Shown here piece after piece: positions 1 through 7,353 of a DNA stretch of 64,000 nt. The number at the start of each line of letters is the position of its first letter. Position 1 is the first letter of the stretch. The notes under the pieces are model-generated. The model was not told the DNA's origin and did not search any database. It saw only the letters and a program-made list of their open reading frames with translations. A program made the position numbers and the translations under genes. The stretch comes from Burkholderia arboris (lineage in GTDB: Bacteria > Pseudomonadota > Gammaproteobacteria > Burkholderiales > Burkholderiaceae), in the NCBI RefSeq assembly GCF_902499125.1, contig NZ_CABVPX010000001.1, positions 124,001 through 188,000 of the forward strand. Direction: 5' to 3'.

Positions 1-865
1 ACAGCGCGAGCAGCCCGAACAGGCCGACCGCGAAACCGGCGTCCTTCAACGACAGGCTGAAGTGATCGACGTAGTACAGCGCGGCGATGTTGTGGATGAA
101 CACTTCGACGCCGAAGCACGCGCCGTACGTGACGAACAGCATCCACACGCGATAGTTGCCGCACGCGGCGAAGAAGCTCGCCCAGCCCCCCTTCTTGCCA
201 CTGTCGACCGTCACGCCTTCCTTGCGCAGCGCGACGATGTCGCCTTGCGGGCAGTCCTGCGTGAAGCGCCAGTACGCCCACGCCATCACGAGCATCGCCA
301 CGCCCGGCACGACCAGCGCCATGCGCCACGACGAATCCTCGCCGAAGCCGAGCATCAGGCCGGCGGCGACGAGCAGCGGCATCAGCGCCTGCGTCGCGCC
401 CGCCCCTGCGTTGCCCCAGCCGGCCGTCGTCGCGTTCGCGGTGCCGACCACGTTCGGCGCGAACATCACCGACGTGTGGTACTGCGTGATCACGAAGCCC
501 GCGCCGATCGCGCCGATGCCGAGCCGGCAGATCAGGAACGACAGGTAGTCGTGCGTGAACGACACCGCGAACACCGGGATCGCGCCGAGCAGCAGCAGAC
601 CGACATACACGCGGCGCGGGCCGAAGCGGTCGCACAGCGGGCCGACCAGCAGCCGCACGGCGATCGTCGCGGCCACCGCGGCGATGTTGATGTTGGCGAC
701 CTGCGCCGCGGTCAGGTGGAATTCGCGCGCGATGAGCGGCATCAGCGGCGCGCACGCGAACCATGCGAAGAAGCACACGAAGAACGCCATCCACGTCATG
801 TGGAACGCGCGCATCGGCGCGGTGCGGAAGCTGAAGAGATCGATACGGGTAGCTTTGTCGGTCAT
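1..865 (-). CDS. narK: NarK-type nitrate/nitrite MFS transporter, N-terminal part
   Basis: The N-terminal 288 residues of a major facilitator superfamily protein are present; the rest lies beyond the window edge. Several hydrophobic membrane segments are visible. A Gly-rich segment, AGWGNAGAGATQ at about residues 155-166, matches the nitrate-signature motif of NarK/NasA transporters. The start (MTDKATR) is the only good ATG; an ATG just upstream runs straight into a stop. The family imports nitrate or exchanges it for nitrite. Divergent cobA, nasT and nasS, plus the sigma-54/NtrC region and leader terminator upstream, indicate assimilatory nitrate uptake. Nitrite and nitrate reductase genes probably follow outside the window, which is inference. 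Confidence 0.88.
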   Translation of the reverse strand, partial: MTDKATRIDLFSFRTAPMRAFHMTWMAFFVCFFAWFACAPLMPLIAREFHLTAAQVANINIAAVAATIAVRLLVGPLCDRFGPRRVYVGLLLLGAIPVFAVSFTHDYLSFLICRLGIGAIGAGFVITQYHTSVMFAPNVVGTANATTAGWGNAGAGATQALMPLLVAAGLMLGFGEDSSWRMALVVPGVAMLVMAWAYWRFTQDCPQGDIVALRKEGVTVDSGKKGGWASFFAACGNYRVWMLFVTYGACFGVEVFIHNIAALYYVDHFSLSLKDAGFAVGLFGLLAL

Positions 866-875
866 GTCATCCGCC

Positions 876-940
876 AAACGAAAAACGGCGTCCTGCGCAC
901 CCGGTCTCGTCGAGACCCGATGCGTAGGACGCCGTTGCCC
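876..940 (-). terminator. Leader terminator/attenuator in front of narK
   Basis: Reading the minus strand, a long hairpin (arms about 936-921 and 901-886, 16 bp with one G-U type mismatch, with an inner GGTCTC/GAGACC hairpin at the tip) is followed by TTTTTCGTTT at 885-876. This ends 11 bases before the narK start codon, so it sits inside the 5' leader and would stop transcription before the gene. A competing small hairpin, GGGC-AACGGC-GTCC (940-927), shares the 5' arm of the terminator. Its hexaloop has A at position 1 and G at position 4, the pattern recognised by ANTAR antiterminators such as NasT. A 5-bp hairpin with a GCAA loop lies just upstream (959-946), but it does not show the A1/G4 loop. 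Confidence 0.7.
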
Positions 941-1014
941 ATGAAGCCCGTTGCCGGGCGCGTCTGTAATCGGTACTGCGAGCGAATCGCCATTGATCCG
1001 CCCGGACCAGCTTA

Positions 1015-1030
1015 CGCAAACGCCGTGCCA
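1015..1030 (-). promoter_or_regulatory. Sigma-54 promoter of narK
   Basis: On the minus strand TGGCACGGCGTTTGCG matches the -24/-12 consensus TGGCACG-N4-TTGC exactly, with GG and GC separated by the required 10 bases. Transcription would begin near 1004, giving a leader of about 138 bases that contains the attenuator before narK. The NtrC-type boxes at 1131-1166 lie about 100-135 bp upstream, a normal enhancer distance. Confidence 0.75.
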
Positions 1031-1130
1031 TGTCATCGAAAATCCGGCTCACAGCCCCGCCGTACAAGGCTCGCGGCGAGGGTATGGCCCGCTGCGGCAC
1101 ACGACGCACGATGCGCCGAGATGCAGCGAG

Positions 1131-1166
1131 GCACAGATGTGGTGCGCTGCAGCACTGTCGCCGTGC
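1131..1166. promoter_or_regulatory. Tandem NtrC-type enhancer boxes
   Basis: Two perfect GCAC-N7-GTGC dyads are present: GCACAGATGTGGTGC at 1131-1145 and GCACTGTCGCCGTGC at 1152-1166. Their starts are 21 bp apart, two helical turns, as in NtrC enhancers. They lie between the two divergent sigma-54 promoters (about 100 bp from narK's and 140 bp from cobA's), so one enhancer could serve both. Assignment to NtrC rests on the motif and on the nitrogen-assimilation context. Confidence 0.65.
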
Positions 1167-1302
1167 GACATCGCGGTGCGCGCTGGCGGGGCACGATGCA
1201 CACCGATGCGGCATTGCGGACGGCCGCACGCCGCGGCCGGCTGCATACGTGTGGCCGGCGCGCGGTGCGTCGCGCCACGCGGCCACCATGTGTTGCCCGG
1301 GT

Positions 1303-1318
1303 TGGCCCGGATATTGCT
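1303..1318 (+). promoter_or_regulatory. Sigma-54 promoter of the cobA-nasT-nasS transcript
   Basis: TGGCCCGGATATTGCT fits the -24/-12 element: TGGC, GG and GC separated by 10 bases, and TTGCT at -12. The predicted start near 1329 places the first leader hairpin (1334) only a few bases into the RNA, the layout known for nas leader transcripts controlled by antitermination. Confidence 0.7.
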
Positions 1319-1333
1319 CAATCTCATCCATCA

Positions 1334-1412
1334 CACCGGCAACGGCGCCGGTGGGCAGTCCCCGCAAACCCTGCCCGCCCTTCACGGCGGGCCCGTCAGG
1401 ACAACGGTGTCC
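1334..1412 (+). promoter_or_regulatory. Candidate ANTAR (NasT) target: dual hexaloop leader hairpins
   Basis: The first hairpin (1334-1353) has a perfect 7-bp stem and the six-base loop AACGGC. The second (1399-1412) has a 4-bp stem and the six-base loop AACGGT. Both loops have A at position 1 and G at position 4, the signature of dual hairpins bound by ANTAR proteins. A third, 7-bp GC hairpin with loop CTTCAC (1373-1392) lies between them. Downstream, 1424-1443 can form a GCACGGC/GCC-G-GTGC hairpin followed by only TTT (1445-1447), a weak terminator candidate. The leader starts just after a sigma-54 promoter and ends in front of cobA, upstream of the gene for the ANTAR protein itself. Confidence 0.6.
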
Positions 1413-1523
1413 CCCCGTGCGCGGCACGGCCGGATGCCGGTGCGTTTCGACCGCCCGCCGCCGCCGCGCAGACAACGCGTTAGCAGACCGCCGCACGCTC
1501 GCGATGCGGCACAGGAACACGAC

Positions 1524-2285
1524 ATGACGACTGGCAAAGTCACGCTGCTGGGCGCCGGCCCCGGCGATCCCGATCTCCTCACGCTGAAGGCCGTGAAAGC
1601 GCTGGCCGCCGCCGACGTGCTGCTGCTCGACGATCTCGTCGCGCCCGGCATCGTCGAACTCGCCCCGCAGGCGCGCGTGATCCGCGTCGGCAAGCGCGGC
1701 GGCTGCCGCTCCACGCCGCAGGCCTTCATCGAGAAACTGATGCGCCGCTACGCGCTGCGCGGCGCACACGTGGTACGCGTGAAAGGCGGCGACGCGCTGC
1801 TGTTCGGGCGCGCCGGCGAAGAACTCGCGACGCTGCGCGCAGCCGCGATTCCGGTCGAGATCGTCAACGGCATCTCGTCGGGATTCGCGGCCGCCGCGAG
1901 CCTCGGCATCTCGCTCACGCACCGCGAGCACTGCCAGGGCGTCACGTTCGTCACCGCGCACCGCCAGGACCACGGCGAACCCGACTGGGCACGGCTCGCG
2001 GCCACCGGCACCACGCTGGCGATCTACATGGGGATGAGCCGCGTCGACAGCCTTGCGGCGGGCCTGCTCGCCGCGCTGCCCGCGTCGACCCCGGCGGCGG
2101 CCGTGCAATGGGCCGGCACGCCCGACGAACGCCGCTGGACCGGCACGCTCGGCACGCTCGCACACGGCATCGAGGCCGCGCGGCTCGGCAGCCCGGCCGT
2201 GATCCTCGTCGGCGGGGCGATCGGCGAAGCAGCCGTGCAAGGCACGGACGCCGCCACCGAAGCGGCGTTTTCGAGAGCCGCGTGA
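1524..2285 (+). CDS. cobA: Uroporphyrinogen-III C-methyltransferase (SUMT)
   Basis: This 253-residue protein uses S-adenosylmethionine to methylate uroporphyrinogen III to precorrin-2, the branch point to siroheme and cobalamin. The N-terminal GAGPGDP loop and the VRVKGGD segment near residue 85 are SUMT signatures, and the length is normal for a stand-alone SUMT without CysG domains. The ATG at 1524 has AGGA eight bases upstream; the open frame continues far upstream but has no better start. Siroheme is the cofactor of assimilatory nitrite reductase, so its place between the nitrogen-controlled leader and nasT fits a dedicated enzyme for nitrite reduction. Confidence 0.92.
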   Translation: MTTGKVTLLGAGPGDPDLLTLKAVKALAAADVLLLDDLVAPGIVELAPQARVIRVGKRGGCRSTPQAFIEKLMRRYALRGAHVVRVKGGDALLFGRAGEELATLRAAAIPVEIVNGISSGFAAAASLGISLTHREHCQGVTFVTAHRQDHGEPDWARLAATGTTLAIYMGMSRVDSLAAGLLAALPASTPAAAVQWAGTPDERRWTGTLGTLAHGIEAARLGSPAVILVGGAIGEAAVQGTDAATEAAFSRAA

Positions 2286-2405
2286 CATGCCCGACATCGT
2301 GCGGCTTCGGCCGCTTCCCGTTCCCGTCACCACCGGCCGCGCGTCCGGCCTGCATACGTCGTCAGCAACTTGCACCGAAGCCCCATTGCCCCTGTCGCCC
2401 GCCTC

Positions 2406-3002
2406 ATGAGTTCGCCTGCCCTGTCCGCCCGCCTGCGCGTGCTGCTCGTCACCGACACCGACAAGCCGATCGGCGAGCTCGGCGACGCGCTCGCGCGCCT
2501 CGGCTACGAGATGCTGAACGACGTCGCGACGCCCGCGCGCCTGCCGGCGGCCGTCGAGGAACAACGCCCTGACGTCGTGATCATCGACACCGATTCGCCA
2601 TCGCGCGACACGCTCGAGCAGCTCGCGGTCATGCACGCGACCGCACCGCGCCCCGTGCTGATGTTCAGCCACGACGCCGACCAGGAACTGATCCGCGCGG
2701 CGGTCGGCGCGGGCGTCAGCGCGTATCTCGTCGAAGGCTTGTCGGCCGAGCGTCTCGCACCGATTCTCGAAGTCGCGCTCGCGCGCTTCTCGCACGACGA
2801 TGCACTGCGCCGCCGGCTGGCCGACGTCGAGCGCGAACTCGCGGAGCGCAAGCTGATCGACCGCGCGAAACGCGTGCTGATGGACCAGCGCAAGCTGTCC
2901 GAACACGACGCGTACGCGGCGCTGCGCAAACGTGCGATGGATCAGGGCCTGCGCATCGTCGACGTCGCGCGACAACTGCTCGACGCTTCACCCCAGTCAT
3001 GA
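2406..3002 (+). CDS. nasT: ANTAR-domain response regulator/antiterminator, NasT type
   Basis: The 198-residue protein has an N-terminal receiver-like domain (LLVTDTDKP near the start, a DVVIIDTD phospho-acceptor region near residue 60) and a C-terminal ANTAR domain. The ANTAR core includes IDRAKRVLMDQ followed by AYAALRKRAMDQ. ANTAR proteins bind paired hexaloop hairpins in nascent RNA and prevent termination. NasT does this for nitrate assimilation genes unless held by the nitrate sensor NasS. An in-frame TTG at 2370 could add 12 residues, but the ATG gives the usual family length. It overlaps nasS by ATGA, implying translational coupling. Confidence 0.88.
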   Translation: MSSPALSARLRVLLVTDTDKPIGELGDALARLGYEMLNDVATPARLPAAVEEQRPDVVIIDTDSPSRDTLEQLAVMHATAPRPVLMFSHDADQELIRAAVGAGVSAYLVEGLSAERLAPILEVALARFSHDDALRRRLADVERELAERKLIDRAKRVLMDQRKLSEHDAYAALRKRAMDQGLRIVDVARQLLDASPQS

Positions 3003-4060
3003 CTGCCATGGATACCTCACCTCCCGCCGCGCCGGAACGCGCGCATCTTCGCCTCGGGTTCGTCGCGCTGAGCGACGCGGCCCCGCTGATCGTCGCGCAG
3101 CGCCTGAACCTCGGCGCGCGTCACGGCCTCACGCTCGAACCGAGCCGCCAGCCGTCCTGGGCCGCCGTGCGCGACAAGCTGTTGAGCGGCGAACTCGACG
3201 CCGCGCATGCGCTGTACGGGCTCGTCTGCGGGTTGCAGCTCGGCATCGGCGGCCCGCAGGCCGACATGGCCGCGCTGATGGTGCTGAACCGCAACGGCCA
3301 GGCGATCACGTTGTCGCGCGGGCTCGCCGACGCGTACCGTGACACCGCGAGCGTGCGCGCCGCCTTCGCGACGCTCGGCCGCAAGCCGCTCCTGGCGCAG
3401 ACGTTCCCGACCGGCACGCACGCGATGTGGCTGAACCACTGGCTCGCGTCGCATGACGTCGATCCGCTGCGCGACGTGCGCAGCGTCGTGATCCCGCCGC
3501 CGGAGATGGTCGCCGCGCTCGCCAGCGGCGAGCTCGACGGCTTCTGTTCCGGCGAGCCGTGGCACGCGGTGGCCGACGCATGCGGCGCAGGCCGGACCGT
3601 CGCCGTCACGAGCGAGATCTGGCCCGATCATCCGGAGAAGGTGCTCGCGACCCGGCGCGATTTCGTCGCGCTGTATCCGGCCACCGCGCGCGCGCTGATC
3701 CGCACGCTCGTCGATGCGTGCGCGTGGCTCGACAGCGCCGCGCACCGCCGCGAGGCGGCCGACTGGCTCGCGTCGCCCGATGCGCTCGGCGTGCCGGCCC
3801 GGCTGATCGCGCCGCGCCTGCTCGGCGATTACGGCGCGGGGCCGTTCGCCGCGCCGCCGCTGCCGATCCGCTTTCACGACGGCGGCACCGTGAACCGGCC
3901 CGATCCGCGCGAAGGCCAGTGGTTCCTGTCGCAATACCGGCGCTGGGGCATGCTCGACGGTTCGCACGACGACGCGGGAATCGCCGCGGCGATCGCGCAG
4001 ACCGCGTTGTATGATGCAGCGGTCGCCGAAGGCAGCGCAGCGGGTCCGTCGCGGGCCTGA
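2999..4060 (+). CDS. nasS: NasS-like nitrate/nitrite sensor (NrtA/CmpA-type binding protein)
   Basis: The 353-residue protein belongs to the NrtA/CmpA/SsuA periplasmic-binding fold: LRLGFVALSDAAPL at the N-terminus and the DKLLSGELDAAHAL segment near residue 65 are typical. It lacks a signal peptide or lipobox, so it should stay in the cytoplasm, as NasS does. NasS binds nitrate or nitrite and releases NasT, allowing antitermination. Its start overlaps the nasT stop (ATGA), a strong sign that the two act as a pair. The NrtA-type fold could also fit an ABC transporter component, but no permease or ATPase gene is nearby. Confidence 0.8.
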   Translation: MTAMDTSPPAAPERAHLRLGFVALSDAAPLIVAQRLNLGARHGLTLEPSRQPSWAAVRDKLLSGELDAAHALYGLVCGLQLGIGGPQADMAALMVLNRNGQAITLSRGLADAYRDTASVRAAFATLGRKPLLAQTFPTGTHAMWLNHWLASHDVDPLRDVRSVVIPPPEMVAALASGELDGFCSGEPWHAVADACGAGRTVAVTSEIWPDHPEKVLATRRDFVALYPATARALIRTLVDACAWLDSAAHRREAADWLASPDALGVPARLIAPRLLGDYGAGPFAAPPLPIRFHDGGTVNRPDPREGQWFLSQYRRWGMLDGSHDDAGIAAAIAQTALYDAAVAEGSAAGPSRA

Positions 4061-4187
4061 TGCGTGCCGTGCGGTGCGACAGGCGCGTGCTTCCGGGCCG
4101 CGCCATGCCGATCCGGGCCGCCCGGCGGCTGCCTGCCTGCGCCGCCCGTGCGACACCGCCTTGCCACTCCGCCCCCGCTCAGAACCG

Positions 4188-4787
4188 ATGTCGAAACGAA
4201 CGCGCGCGCCGCTCGACGTGCTGCTCACCGAAATCCGCGCGTGCCGTGCCTGCGAAGCCGACCTGCCGCTCGGCCCGCGCCCCGTCGTGCGCGCCCATCG
4301 CGACGCGCGCATCCTGATCGTCGGGCAGGCGCCGGGCGCGCGCGTCCATGCGAGCGGCATCCCGTGGGACGACGCGAGCGGCAAGCGGCTGCGCGGCTGG
4401 CTCGACGTCGACGCCGAGACCTTCTACGACGAGACGCGCTTCGCGATCGTGCCGATGGGTTTCTGCTATCCGGGCCGCGGCGCGAGCGGCGACAACCCGC
4501 CGCGCCCCGAATGCGCGCAACTGTGGATCGACCGGCTGCTGGCCGAACTGCCGTCGATCCGGCTGACGCTGCTGATCGGCCAGTACGCGCAGCGACATTT
4601 CCTGCGCGATGCGCGCAAGGCCACGCTGACCGACACCGTGCGCGCATGGCGCGAATACGGCCCCGACGTCCTGCCGCTGCCGCATCCGTCGCCGCGCAAC
4701 CAGGCATGGTTCAAGCATCGCCCGTGGTTCGACGCCGAGGTCGTGCCCGAGCTGCGGCGCCGGGTCGCGCCGCTCGTGCAAGGCTGA
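4188..4787 (+). CDS. Uracil-DNA glycosylase superfamily protein
   Basis: The protein (199 residues from the ATG at 4188) carries the superfamily motifs GQAPGARVH near residue 45 and HPSPRN near residue 164, corresponding to the catalytic and substrate-binding loops of family 4/5-like uracil-DNA glycosylases. A CRAC pair at residues 16-19 and two later cysteines could in principle hold an iron-sulfur cluster as in family 4 enzymes; that is only suggested by their presence. The reading frame extends upstream of this ATG without similarity to the family. It stands alone between nasS and an AraC gene. It may act in base-excision repair, but some members of this group have no proven activity. Confidence 0.75.
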   Translation: MSKRTRAPLDVLLTEIRACRACEADLPLGPRPVVRAHRDARILIVGQAPGARVHASGIPWDDASGKRLRGWLDVDAETFYDETRFAIVPMGFCYPGRGASGDNPPRPECAQLWIDRLLAELPSIRLTLLIGQYAQRHFLRDARKATLTDTVRAWREYGPDVLPLPHPSPRNQAWFKHRPWFDAEVVPELRRRVAPLVQG

Positions 4788-4869
4788 CCGCACGACCGCG
4801 GCCGTCCCCGTCGCGCCCGGTTCGCTGTACCATCGCGGCTCAACCGCGTCACGAACAGCAGAATCCTTC

Positions 4870-5811
4870 ATGCCCTCCATCGCCCCGCCGCGCCTGTACG
4901 GGATGCCCGAACGCAGCGACCGGCTCGACTTCTACATCCGCGACCAGGCCTCGCGCCAGGCAATCACCGAGCCGCACCGGCACGCGTATTTCCAGATCCA
5001 GTTCAACCTCGGCGGCGACACCGAACAGCGGATCGGCGGCGTCACGCGGCCGTTTCCGCGCGGCGCGCTCGCGTTCGTGCTGCCGCACCGCGAGCACCTG
5101 ATCCCGCATCCGGAAGGCGCGCATTTCATCGTGATCAACTTCAGCCAGGCGTTCCTGCGCGCCGATCTCGACGTCGATCCGCTCGATCTCGAGGACGTGC
5201 CCGCGCACCGCTTTCCCGAGTTGACGCCGTTCCGTTTCCAGGAGCATCTCGATTTCATCCTGACCGGCGACTCGTATGACGAAGCGCGCCGCCTCGCGCT
5301 GTGCATGCTCGACACCGATCGCGTGCGCACGTTCGGCTCGACCACGTTGCTGCGCGGCTACCTGCTGCAGCTGATCGGGCTCGTCTGCACGCAGTACGCG
5401 GGCGCGCTCGACAAGCTCGCGCAGCGCGGCGCCCAGCGTGCGGGCCGGCGCGATGCGCTCGCACGCGTGCTGCGCCACGTGCGCGCGAACCTGACCCGCG
5501 AGGACCTGACGCTCGCCGCGACCGCCGAGGCCGCGTTCCTGTCGCCGAACTACCTCGCGCACCTGGTCCGCAAGGAAACCGGCAGCACGTTCACCGATCT
5601 CGTGACCGAGCGCCGGATCGCGCTTGCGCAGTCGCTGCTGGCCCATACGAGCCGGCGCATCGCGGACATCGCGCGTTCGGTCGGCTTCCGCGACGAAGGC
5701 TATTTCGCGCGGCGCTTCCGCGCGCGGGTCGGCCTGTCGCCGAAGGCCTACCGCGACGCGAACGCCTCGCTGCCGGACAGCGACGACACGCCGCCGGCCG
5801 CGGACGCGTAG
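4870..5811 (+). CDS. AraC/XylS-family transcriptional regulator
   Basis: This 313-residue regulator has an N-terminal cupin-like sensing domain (PHRHAYFQIQFNLGG at about residues 37-51) and a C-terminal AraC double helix-turn-helix. The latter is marked by FLSPNYLAHLVRKETG, then IADIARSVGFRDEGYFARRF and the family ending GLSPKAYR. The following FAH-family hydrolase gene starts 115 bp downstream on the same strand and is the most likely target, although the effector cannot be told from sequence. The acidic, Pro-rich C-terminal tail after the HTH is not part of the conserved domain. Confidence 0.88.
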   Translation: MPSIAPPRLYGMPERSDRLDFYIRDQASRQAITEPHRHAYFQIQFNLGGDTEQRIGGVTRPFPRGALAFVLPHREHLIPHPEGAHFIVINFSQAFLRADLDVDPLDLEDVPAHRFPELTPFRFQEHLDFILTGDSYDEARRLALCMLDTDRVRTFGSTTLLRGYLLQLIGLVCTQYAGALDKLAQRGAQRAGRRDALARVLRHVRANLTREDLTLAATAEAAFLSPNYLAHLVRKETGSTFTDLVTERRIALAQSLLAHTSRRIADIARSVGFRDEGYFARRFRARVGLSPKAYRDANASLPDSDDTPPAADA

Positions 5812-5926
5812 ATTTGTCCCGGTAAAACGCAGTTGCGTCGCATCCGGGCGCACGTTCGTCGGGTATCGTTTCACGCATGCCGGCCCGTGCGCCGGCCTCC
5901 GTCTTCCTACCGAACGAGGCCATCCG

Positions 5927-6625
5927 ATGTCCGCCTATGTCATCGACGCTGCCGAGCGTCCTTCCGTCGAAGTCGAACAGTCGTCCGCGCGCTTTCCGGT
6001 GCGCCGCGTATTTTGCGTCGGCCGCAACTACGCCGACCATGCCCGTGAAATGGGCGCCGATCCCGACCGCGAACCGCCGTTTTTCTTCACGAAACCGGCC
6101 GATGCGATCGTCCCGGCCAGCGGCACGGTTGCCTATCCGCCGCTGACGAACGACCTCCATCATGAAATCGAGCTGGTCGTCGCGATCGGCAAGGACGGCC
6201 GGTCGATCGACCCGGCCGACGCGCTGTCGCACGTGTGGGGCTACGGCGTCGGCGTCGACCTCACGCGCCGCGACCTGCAGGCCGAAGCGAAGAAGCTGAG
6301 CCGTCCGTGGGACTGGGCGAAGGGTTTCGATGCGTCGGGCCCCGTGACCGCACTGCGCGCGGCATCGGCCACCGGCCACCCGGCGGCGGGCCGCATCTGG
6401 CTCGCGGTCAACGGCGACACGCGTCAGCAAGGTGACCTGGCCGACATGATCTGGGCGGTGCCCGATGTCATCGCGTACGTGTCGCGCTCGGTCGAGCTGA
6501 AGGCCGGCGACCTGATCTTCACCGGCACGCCGGCCGGTGTCGGTGCGCTGCAGCCGGGCGACCGCGTGACGGGCGGCGTCGACGGCGTCGCGACGTTCGA
6601 ATTCGTGGTGGGCGCCAAGCCGTAA
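5927..6625 (+). CDS. Fumarylacetoacetate hydrolase family protein (fumarylpyruvate hydrolase-like)
   Basis: The 232-residue protein shows the FAH C-terminal domain fold: VGRNYADHAREMG near residue 30, FFFTKPADAIV, and the metal-binding HHEIELVVAIGKDG segment. GVDLTRRDLQ and TGTPAGVG follow later. Enzymes of this length hydrolyse C-C bonds in acylpyruvates such as fumarylpyruvate, or act as oxaloacetate decarboxylases/tautomerases. The substrate here is not determined. The ATG at 5927 has GAACGAGG about 8 bases upstream. A GGCGGC/GCCGCC hairpin (6638-6661) follows the gene, but without a T-run. Confidence 0.85.
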   Translation: MSAYVIDAAERPSVEVEQSSARFPVRRVFCVGRNYADHAREMGADPDREPPFFFTKPADAIVPASGTVAYPPLTNDLHHEIELVVAIGKDGRSIDPADALSHVWGYGVGVDLTRRDLQAEAKKLSRPWDWAKGFDASGPVTALRAASATGHPAAGRIWLAVNGDTRQQGDLADMIWAVPDVIAYVSRSVELKAGDLIFTGTPAGVGALQPGDRVTGGVDGVATFEFVVGAKP

Positions 6626-6681
6626 TGACGCGTGCGCGGCGGCTGCCCGTCCGGGGCCGCCGTGCGATATCCCGATGCAGG

Positions 6682-7227
6682 TCAGCCGAAACGGCGCAGG
6701 AATGCGTCGGCGACGGCCGGCGGATTCAGCGCTTTCGCCGAGGCGTTTTCCAGCGCCCTGGCTGCGTCGTCGTCGCTGATCGACACGAACAGCGTGATCG
6801 CCGCCCGCTCCTCGCCCGTGCCGAACAGGCCCTCGCGGTCGAGCAGCCGCAATCCTTCGATCATGTCGGCGTGCAGTTGCCGGGTGAACTCCGCGAACCG
6901 CGACTGCGCAAATTGCGGGCTCAGCACTTCGTCGGCCAGCCTTCCGCAGATCGCATTGAACGGCGACGCTTCTGCCGCCTCATAGGCCCATTCGGCAGAA
7001 CCCCACCTATACCAGGGCGCCGGATCGTCGTCCGCGATCGCCCGTTGCGCGCGGATCCGGCGCAACCCTTCGATCGAATTGGCCGCCGGCACCACCGTCA
7101 TCGCGCCACTGTCCGTATACAGCGCGAACACGTAGAAATGCTCGTCCGGGTGCAACGCCCGCAGTGCCTTGAAGGTCGCCCGCGCGGCATCGGCAATGTC
7201 CCGCTGGAAATCTGAAAAGTCGCTCAT
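6682..7227 (-). CDS. DUF4303-like protein
   Basis: This 181-residue cytosolic protein has the layout I associate with DUF4303: an N-terminal helix, FYVFALYTDSGAMTVVPAANS near residue 31, a W-rich middle (WYRWGSAEWAYE) and a long helical C-terminus ending in FLRRFG. No catalytic motif, signal peptide or membrane segment is visible. Related small proteins often occur near polymorphic toxin or immunity genes, but nothing of that kind is nearby, so no role is assigned. It is convergent with the FAH gene, with 56 bp between stops. Confidence 0.6.
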   Translation of the reverse strand: MSDFSDFQRDIADAARATFKALRALHPDEHFYVFALYTDSGAMTVVPAANSIEGLRRIRAQRAIADDDPAPWYRWGSAEWAYEAAEASPFNAICGRLADEVLSPQFAQSRFAEFTRQLHADMIEGLRLLDREGLFGTGEERAAITLFVSISDDDAARALENASAKALNPPAVADAFLRRFG

Positions 7228-7353
7228 CGCATCCTCGTCCAGTCACCCTTCGCGCGCGTCGGGGAACATGGCTCGCGGAGGGTGCGTCGTCTCCCGGTAT
7301 GCGACGGATTGTCCGTCATTCGGCCGCGACACGGTACCGGGCCGCACCCGCGG

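Noticed and set aside
62..1483. Long plus-strand open frame over the narK gene and regulatory region
   Set aside because: Arg/His-rich composition and antisense position to narK; it is a shadow frame caused by high G+C content.
951..1523. Upstream extension of the cobA frame
   Set aside because: It would run through the sigma-54 promoter and leader hairpins, and SUMT homology begins at 1524 where a ribosome site lies.
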